DNA from: GCA-2731375 sp002731375
Lineage (GTDB): Bacteria > Pseudomonadota > Alphaproteobacteria > GCA-2731375
Direction: 5' to 3'
Assembly (NCBI GenBank): GCA_030752605.1
Contig: JASMDX010000067.1
Coordinates: 9,770-73,769, forward strand
DNA length: 64,000 nt
Numbering within the stretch: the first letter of the stretch is position 1; every line of letters starts with the position of its first letter. The notes under the pieces are model-generated. The model was given only the letters and a program-made list of their open reading frames with translations. It made no database searches and had not been told where the DNA came from. Below, in pieces: positions 59,936 to 64,000 of this stretch. The translations under genes and the position numbers were made by a program.

Positions 59936-61129
59936 TCAGTTCACGCCATCAAGGGCGGCGGCCAGATCTTCCATCAGGTCATCCGGGTCTTCCAGGCCCA
60001 CGGATAGCCGGACCATGCCATCGCCAATGCCGACCTTGGCGCGCTCGTCCGGCCCCACGGCGCGATGGGTAGTGGTGGCGGGATGGGTGATCAGGCTTTT
60101 CGCATCGCCGAGATTATTGGAAATATCGACGATTTGCAGGCTGTTGAGGAATTTGAACGCCTCGTCCTTGCCGCCGCGCAGATCAAAGGTGATGACCGAG
60201 CCACCGGCGTTCATCTGCCGTTGTGCCAGTTCGTATTGGGGGAAACTCTCCAGGCTCGGATACAGCACCCGTTCAATGGCGCCGTTGCCTTCCAGCATCT
60301 TGGCGATGCTTAGGGCGTTGCGGCATTGTTCGGTCAGGCGAAGCTCCATTGTCTCCAGGCCCTTGAGCAGGATCCAGGCATTAAAGGCGCTCATGGCCGG
60401 GCCCGTGTGGCGCATAAAGTTCATCAGGTGGTCGGTGATGAATTTCTGGCTGGACAGCACCGCGCCGCCCAGGATGCGGCCTTGGCCGTCCATATGCTTG
60501 GTGCCGGAATAGACCACCACGTCGGCGCCGTATTCCGCTGGCCGCTGCAGGATCGGCGTGGAGAAGACATTGTCCACCACGACGCGGGCGCCAACCCCGT
60601 GGGCCAGTCCGATAACAGCTTCCAGGTCGATCAAATCCAAGGTGGGGTTTGACGGTGTTTCAAAGAAAACCACCGAGGTGCCATCCTTGATTTTGTCCCG
60701 CCATTGGGCCAGATCGGCGCCGTCCACCAGGTCAGCCTCAATGCCGTAGCGCGGCAATAGCTGGGTTAGGATGTAATGGCAGGAGCCGAACAAGGCGCGT
60801 GAAGCCACTACGTGATCACCGCTTTGTAACTGACATAGCAGGGCGGCAAAGACCGCCGCCATGCCGGAGGCGGTGGCGAAGCAGGCTTCCGAGCCATCGA
60901 TCTGCGCCAGTCGTTCCTCGAACATCGAAACTGTGGGATTGCCGTAGCGGGAATAGATGAAGCCTTCGTCATCACCCAGAAAGCGCGCCTCCGCCTGCTC
61001 GGCGTTGTCATAGACAAAGCCGGAATTGAGAAACAGCGCTTCCGAGGTTTCACCGTGTGGGGAACGGTCCAGCCCGGCGCGCACCGCCCTGGTGCGCGAG
61101 CGCCAGCCCGTGGTTTTCTTATCGCTCAT
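59936..61129 (-). CDS. metZ: O-succinylhomoserine sulfhydrylase
   Basis: This PLP enzyme turns O-succinylhomoserine (or a similar ester) and sulfide into homocysteine. The 397-residue sequence has the gamma-elimination family motifs YSRYGNPTVSMFEERLA, ATASGMAAVFAAL, the Schiff-base Lys211 in VYSGTKHMDGQGR and the end DAKSLITHPATTTHRA. The ATG at 61129 follows GGGAGG. It lies downstream of a rhodanese gene (23 bases) and of a SAM-II riboswitch, so SAM is expected to lower its expression. A broken quinone oxidoreductase gene follows. Confidence 0.93.
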   Translation of the reverse strand: MSDKKTTGWRSRTRAVRAGLDRSPHGETSEALFLNSGFVYDNAEQAEARFLGDDEGFIYSRYGNPTVSMFEERLAQIDGSEACFATASGMAAVFAALLCQLQSGDHVVASRALFGSCHYILTQLLPRYGIEADLVDGADLAQWRDKIKDGTSVVFFETPSNPTLDLIDLEAVIGLAHGVGARVVVDNVFSTPILQRPAEYGADVVVYSGTKHMDGQGRILGGAVLSSQKFITDHLMNFMRHTGPAMSAFNAWILLKGLETMELRLTEQCRNALSIAKMLEGNGAIERVLYPSLESFPQYELAQRQMNAGGSVITFDLRGGKDEAFKFLNSLQIVDISNNLGDAKSLITHPATTTHRAVGPDERAKVGIGDGMVRLSVGLEDPDDLMEDLAAALDGVN

Positions 61130-61152
61130 GACGACCTCCCCCAACTAACACG

Positions 61153-61569
61153 TTAACCCTGCACCCAAGGCAGACCTGTAAATTTCCAGCCGCCGACCGT
61201 GCCGCGGTGGCCGCTTTGGCCCTTGTCGCCTTCGAAGCCGCCGGCGACGTTGTAACAAGTCTTGAAATCCGCCGACGTCAACAGGATGGCCGCGTTCTTG
61301 CTGCGCACGCCTGAGCGGCAAAGCAGATAAATAGCCGCATCCTTGGCAATTCCGGAACCTTCGACCTGGGCCTGAAAATCCGTGTTGCGCTTCGAGCCGG
61401 GAAAGAACTGCCATTCAATGCGCAAGACCTCTTTGCTCAGGCTTGACAGATCCGGCAGGCCCACATAGTTCCATTCGGCCTGCGTGCGCACATCAATCAG
61501 GACAGCGTTCGGGTCTTCCGACAAACGCCGCCAGACTTCCGTGACCTCTATGTCGCCTGCGTATTCCAT
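61153..61569 (-). CDS. Rhodanese-like domain protein
   Basis: The 138-residue single-domain rhodanese has LIDVRTQAEWNYVG and the active-site loop LLCRSGVRS (Cys84). It probably moves sulfur to an acceptor. The position between a SAM-II riboswitch and metZ suggests that it supplies or recycles sulfur for homocysteine synthesis. The ATG at 61569 lies in a purine-rich run (AGGAAA); an upstream in-frame start at 61599 is possible. Role in this operon is inference from context. Confidence 0.88.
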   Translation of the reverse strand: MEYAGDIEVTEVWRRLSEDPNAVLIDVRTQAEWNYVGLPDLSSLSKEVLRIEWQFFPGSKRNTDFQAQVEGSGIAKDAAIYLLCRSGVRSKNAAILLTSADFKTCYNVAGGFEGDKGQSGHRGTVGGWKFTGLPWVQG

Positions 61570-61649
61570 TTTCCTGTTTTCCTCGGCTCCAATGATCATG
61601 AGGCGCGGTTTCTAACCGATCGTGGGTCTGCTTGGCCAGCGGATTTACC

Positions 61650-61730
61650 TTAATAGGCCCAGGTCACGGCGGCAGCCCGTTCATCAGGCACAACGGCTTG
61701 ACTGGAATTTGAATTGGTGTGTACGGACAT
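61650..61730 (-). CDS. Possible 26-codon leader ORF after the SAM-II riboswitch
   Basis: A frame of 26 codons begins with ATG at 61730 and reads MSVHTNSNSSQAVV then PDERAAAVTWAY. A strong ribosome site, GGGGAG, lies 6 bases upstream. That site lies in a sequence (GGAGCAC) that can pair with GTGCTCC upstream, so its use could be switched. The frame ends 80 bases before the rhodanese ATG. No known peptide family was recognised. It may be a regulatory leader or a small protein. Confidence 0.45.
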   Translation of the reverse strand: MSVHTNSNSSQAVVPDERAAAVTWAY

Positions 61731-61734
61731 TATG

Positions 61735-61796
61735 GTGCTCCCCGAATGACCAAAATACTTGGTCTAGAAACGGGCCCACGGAGCACTTCCCCGTGG
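61735..61796 (-). promoter_or_regulatory. Competing hairpins between SAM-II aptamer and leader ORF
   Basis: On the minus strand the order is CCACGG (61796-61791), GTGCTCC (61786-61780), CCGTGG (61781-61776), GACCAA and TTGGTC (a hairpin, about 61760-61744), then GGAGCAC (61741-61735) next to the leader ATG. CCACGG/CCGTGG and GTGCTCC/GGAGCAC share two bases, so the two pairings compete. The second hides the ribosome site of the leader ORF. This looks like an expression platform for the riboswitch. It has not been described to my knowledge. Confidence 0.5.
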
Positions 61797-61852
61797 CGCT
61801 TTAGCAATTGTTGACGCGGTTGCAAGCTGCCCAATCAAATTTCCGCGTTGGA
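61797..61852 (-). promoter_or_regulatory. SAM-II riboswitch
   Basis: The minus-strand sequence shows the SAM-II plan. P1 arms are ACGCGG (61848-61843) and CCGCGT (61819-61814). The conserved ATTTGA follows the first arm, then GGGCAGCTTGCAA in the loop, and after P1 the A-rich joint leads to the pseudoknot strand GCTAAAGC (61805-61798). SAM-II is known mainly from alphaproteobacteria, ahead of methionine genes such as metA, metC and metZ. It precedes the rhodanese-metZ operon here. SAM binding in this class turns expression down. Confidence 0.82.
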
Positions 61853-61859
61853 TCTTGAG

Positions 61860-61892
61860 TTTATACTTGTGCGAAAGAGTTCAGCTTGTCAA
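61860..61892 (-). promoter_or_regulatory. Sigma-70-like promoter for the SAM-II / rhodanese / metZ transcript
   Basis: On the minus strand TTGACA (61892-61887) is a perfect -35 box. AAGTAT (61868-61863) lies 18 bases on, with TATAAA overlapping it at 61865-61860. Initiation near 61855 would put the transcript start just before the SAM-II aptamer, which begins near 61852. That agreement supports both calls. Confidence 0.55.
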
Positions 61893-62002
61893 TAAAATAC
61901 ATTCTAAAGAGATAGAGAACTGATTTATACAATCCATAAATGTGAATTAACATTTCATATGATGCATGGTGCTAGGACATCACCATGGGGTAGCATAAGA
62001 AC

Positions 62003-62467
62003 GTGCGTACAATAATTACCGTGATATTTCTAATTTCGCTGGCTGGTCCCGCCTAGGCCGATGCCAACCTGAAGTATCCCGCCGGCACGGTTGAGGTGGT
62101 GAACGGTGATACCTTGCTGGTCGGCGGCCAGCGGGTGCGCCTTTACGGCATTGATGCGCCCGAAACGGGGCAGTATTGCGCAACCAAGCATGAAAAGCCG
62201 TTTGACTGTGGCCGCTTGGCGGCCCGGGCCTTGCGCCTGTTCCTAAGCGGCACCAAGGTGCGTTGCAAGGGGTGCAGCCAACTGCCTGGCGGCACATTGT
62301 TGGCGCAATGCTTCGCGGGCCGCAATGATGTGGCGAACCAGATGACCGTGGTGGGCTGGGCCGTCACTGACCCGAAAACCGGGGCTGACTACCGCAGGGG
62401 CGAATTGGCGGCACTGGCGACCAAGGAAGGTCTGTTCAAGGGTAAATTCATCCCGCCTTGGGAATAG
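62003..62467 (+). pseudogene. Thermonuclease-family gene with an in-frame amber codon in its signal peptide
   Basis: A GTG at 62003 opens a signal-peptide-like run MRTIITVIFLISLAGPA. A TAG at 62054-62056 follows, then ADANLKYPAGTVEVVNGDTL and the staphylococcal nuclease-like core RVRLYGIDAPETGQ, ending GLFKGKFIPPWE. Without the stop this would be a normal secreted protein of about 154 residues. The TAG lies where the signal peptide would be cleaved and is a single base from CAG. Translation from a GTG at 62096 would give a cytoplasmic 123-residue piece. A nonsense mutation is the simplest reading; suppression cannot be excluded. Confidence 0.75.
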
Positions 62468-62542
62468 CGCGCTGGTAAGCGGGAAATCGCCCCCGGCCTG
62501 CCCTGGACCGGCCCCGGCAAGACTGAATAGTATCTGTTTTCC

Positions 62543-63373
62543 CTATAGCGCCTTGGCATAAGCCAGAAATAGCGCAATCGCTGCGGTGGCCGAGACATTC
62601 AGGCTTTCCATTGCATCCGCCATGGGTAGATGCACCAGGGTGTCACAGTTGCGCTGGGTCAGGGGGCGCAGGCCCTCCCCCTCGGCACCAAGGACCAGGG
62701 CAACCCGCCCGCTCAACGAAATCTCGTTCAAAGCCTGGCCCTCGCCCATGGCCAGGCCGTGCCGCCAAAAGCCCATGCCGGCCAGTTGTTCCAGGGCTCG
62801 GGAGAGATTGTTGACCCGGACCAGGGGCACGGTTTCCAGAGCGCCTGACGCTGCCTTGGCCAAGGCGCCGCCTTCCGGCGGCGCGTGGCGGTCCTGCATG
62901 ATCACGCCGGCGGCGCCAAAGGCTGCCGCCGAACGCAGAATAGCGCCGACGTTGCGGGGATCGCTGATTTGATCCAGCACCAGAACCACGCCGCTGCTTT
63001 CGGGATCGGGCAGTAATGTATCCAGTTCCGGATTGGCCAGGGGGGCAACCAGAGCAGCGATGCCCTGATGCACCGCTTCCAGCGGCAGCAATTCTTCCAA
63101 GCCGCGGCGATCGATAATCTCGGGCCGCAGTTCAAGTTCCCCGGCGGTAGCGGGCAGGGCGGCATCATCGGTGCACAAGAGCCGGCTAATTTGCCGTTCC
63201 GGGTTGCCGCAGGCGGCTTCCACCGCGTGCTGGCCGTATATCCAATAGCCCGCCCGATGGCTGCGGCCACGGCGTGCCGTCGGCTGGCCTGGCCGGCCCT
63301 CAGCCCAACCTTCCCGCCGTTTGCCTGCGTGCCGGCTGCCGTGCCGTCCGCCTGATCGCTTGCGCCCTGCCAT
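62543..63373 (-). CDS. rlmB: 23S rRNA 2'-O-methyltransferase of the TrmH/RlmB type
   Basis: The 276-residue SPOUT methyltransferase has motif 1 LVLDQISDPRNVGAILRSA, motif 2 ALVLGAEGEGLRPL and motif 3 LPMADAMESLNVSATAAI, with the trefoil knot between them. An N-terminal basic segment precedes a substrate-binding domain (YWIYGQHAVEAA). RlmB methylates G2251 of 23S rRNA in E. coli. The ATG at 63373 is preferred to an upstream start at 63409. The gene is divergent from the tRNA-Tyr gene, a common alphaproteobacterial arrangement. Confidence 0.9.
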   Translation of the reverse strand: MAGRKRSGGRHGSRHAGKRREGWAEGRPGQPTARRGRSHRAGYWIYGQHAVEAACGNPERQISRLLCTDDAALPATAGELELRPEIIDRRGLEELLPLEAVHQGIAALVAPLANPELDTLLPDPESSGVVLVLDQISDPRNVGAILRSAAAFGAAGVIMQDRHAPPEGGALAKAASGALETVPLVRVNNLSRALEQLAGMGFWRHGLAMGEGQALNEISLSGRVALVLGAEGEGLRPLTQRNCDTLVHLPMADAMESLNVSATAAIALFLAYAKAL

Positions 63374-63487
63374 GGGACCGCATATAAAACGGCGCTGTTG
63401 GTAATGCAATCCTGTCCGGTCAGGGGCCTGTAAATTGGCGGGGCGGACATGAAAGTGTTGCCATGTATGAATTTAGCCTTTTTTGCA

Positions 63488-63516
63488 TTGACTTGCGATG
63501 TTGAAAGGTACATATC
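63488..63516 (+). promoter_or_regulatory. Sigma-70-like promoter for tRNA-Tyr
   Basis: TTGACT (63488-63493) and CATATC (63511-63516), 17 bases apart, lie 35 bases before the tRNA-Tyr gene. The -35 box is good and the -10 box is moderate. It would drive the tRNA-Tyr / tRNA-Gly / tuf transcript. Confidence 0.45.
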
Positions 63517-63550
63517 AGCCCACCGTCGCGCGTGGCGGTTCGGCGTGTGC

Positions 63551-63635
63551 GGAGGGGTGCCTGAGTGGTTAAAAGGGATGGGCTGTAAACCCATTGGCTA
63601 TGCCTACGTTGGTTCGAATCCAACCCCCTCCACCA
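63551..63635 (+). tRNA. tRNA-Tyr (GTA)
   Basis: An 85-base tRNA with a long variable arm has acceptor arms GGAGGGG (63551-63557) and CCCCTCC (63625-63631), discriminator A, and an encoded CCA (63633-63635). The anticodon loop CTGTAAA carries GTA at 63585-63587. The T-arm GTTCGAATC is normal. All arms fold as expected. Confidence 0.96.
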
Positions 63636-63702
63636 CTATGCGATAGTTCGGGGCACAAATCCGGGTCGCGCCGTATTTGATATTGGCTCGAAGGTGGTGT
63701 TC

Positions 63703-63776
63703 GCGGGTGTAGCTCAGTGGTAGAGCCCCAGCCTTCCAAGCTGGTTACGCGGGTTCGATCCCCGCCACCCGCTCCA
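63703..63776 (+). tRNA. tRNA-Gly (TCC)
   Basis: A 74-base tRNA has acceptor arms GCGGGTG (63703-63709) and CACCCGC (63766-63772), discriminator T and an encoded CCA (63774-63776). The anticodon loop CTTCCAA carries TCC at 63735-63737. The T-loop GTTCGATCC is normal. It lies between tRNA-Tyr and tuf, as in many proteobacteria. Confidence 0.96.
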
Positions 63777-63869
63777 ACCCCTCCGGGTTGTACGGCGAGG
63801 GGTACGGCGGGGTGGTCGAGAATTAAGTTAGACGGTTTGATTTGGAAATGACGGTCGGAGACTAAGGGA

Positions 63870-64000
63870 ATGGCGAAGGAAAAATTTGAGCGTACGAAGC
63901 CCCATTGCAACGTCGGCACTGTTGGCCACGTTGATCATGGCAAGACGACGCTGACGGCTGCGATCACGAAGATCCTGGCGGAAGCCGGTGGTGCTGAGTT
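63870..64000 (+). CDS. tuf: Elongation factor Tu, N-terminal part (cut by window edge)
   Basis: The first 43 residues start MAKEKFERTKPHCNVGTVGH and continue VDHGKTTLTAAITKIL, with the P-loop GHVDHGKT at about 19-26. This is the unmistakable N-terminus of EF-Tu, which brings aminoacyl-tRNA to the ribosome. The ATG follows an AAGGGA-like tract closely. The gene continues beyond the window. Confidence 0.97.
   Translation, partial: MAKEKFERTKPHCNVGTVGHVDHGKTTLTAAITKILAEAGGAE

Noticed and set aside
61686..61706. CACAACGGCTT on the plus strand resembling the SAM/SAH riboswitch core
   Set aside because: It is on the strand opposite to the metZ operon, lacks the flanking P1 arms and the GGAGCA element, and is therefore a chance match.

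Overview
The window is a gene-dense, high-GC stretch of a bacterial chromosome, most likely from an alphaproteobacterium of the Rhodospirillales type. The evidence is a SAM-II riboswitch ahead of a rhodanese-metZ operon, the order rlmB / tRNA-Tyr / tRNA-Gly / tuf at the right end, a Coq7-type ubiquinone hydroxylase, a BadH/BadI pair most like that of Rhodopseudomonas, and Cob-type corrin genes with CobN and CbtAB. This is a reading from gene content; no phylogeny was run. No phage, insertion sequence, CRISPR array or rRNA was seen.

Region 1 (1-22044) starts with the tail of an oligopeptide-type ABC ATPase and then holds a large cobalamin locus. It contains a Ni/Co permease and cobC (minus strand), a cobalamin riboswitch, then cobW-cobN-cobO-cobQ, cobD (minus), cbiX-cobH-cobL-cobI-cbiG/cobJ-cobM, cobK and cbiD (minus), cobB, cobT, and the cobalt importer cbtA-cbtB (minus). 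The set is a hybrid: CbiX, CbiG and CbiD belong to the early-cobalt (anaerobic) route, while CobN belongs to the late-cobalt (aerobic) route. Many genes overlap by ATGA or GTGA. CobP/CobU kinase, CobS synthase and the small cobaltochelatase subunits are not in the window.

Region 2 (22045-37900) is mixed: a fused 1191-residue ABC exporter, a polysaccharide-deacetylase-like hydrolase with a GAF protein, an HpcH/HpaI aldolase, a small lipoprotein, an alpha/beta hydrolase, a run YqaA-DsbB-Coq7-S41 protease-small membrane protein, an amidase, a dehalogenase-like nitroreductase, and a minus-strand operon of a lactonase-like hydrolase with two carboxymuconolactone-decarboxylase-like proteins.

Region 3 (38000-46940) carries an alicyclic-acid degradation cluster: badH, badI, an acyl-CoA ligase and two acyl-CoA dehydrogenases. 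A Gfo/Idh/MocA oxidoreductase, a VOC protein, a methyltransferase and a TrmO-like protein follow. Region 4 (46937-52170) is a polyamine-type ABC importer operon with visibly lower GC, preceded by about 780 bases of apparently decayed sequence. Region 5 (52337-59800) has dehydrogenases, a CMD protein, a second lactonase-like hydrolase, a pair of MaoC hydratases and a lone xanthine-dehydrogenase-type large subunit.

Region 6 (59788-64000) has a SAM-II riboswitch on the minus strand feeding a rhodanese gene and metZ. A 48-codon remnant of a quinone oxidoreductase gene trails metZ. Next come a thermonuclease gene with an in-frame amber codon in its signal peptide, rlmB, tRNA-Tyr, tRNA-Gly and the start of tuf. 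The most interesting items are the SAM-II leader with its small ORF and ribosome-site hairpin, the hybrid cobalamin pathway, the leader ORF overlapping cobW, and the two decayed genes.
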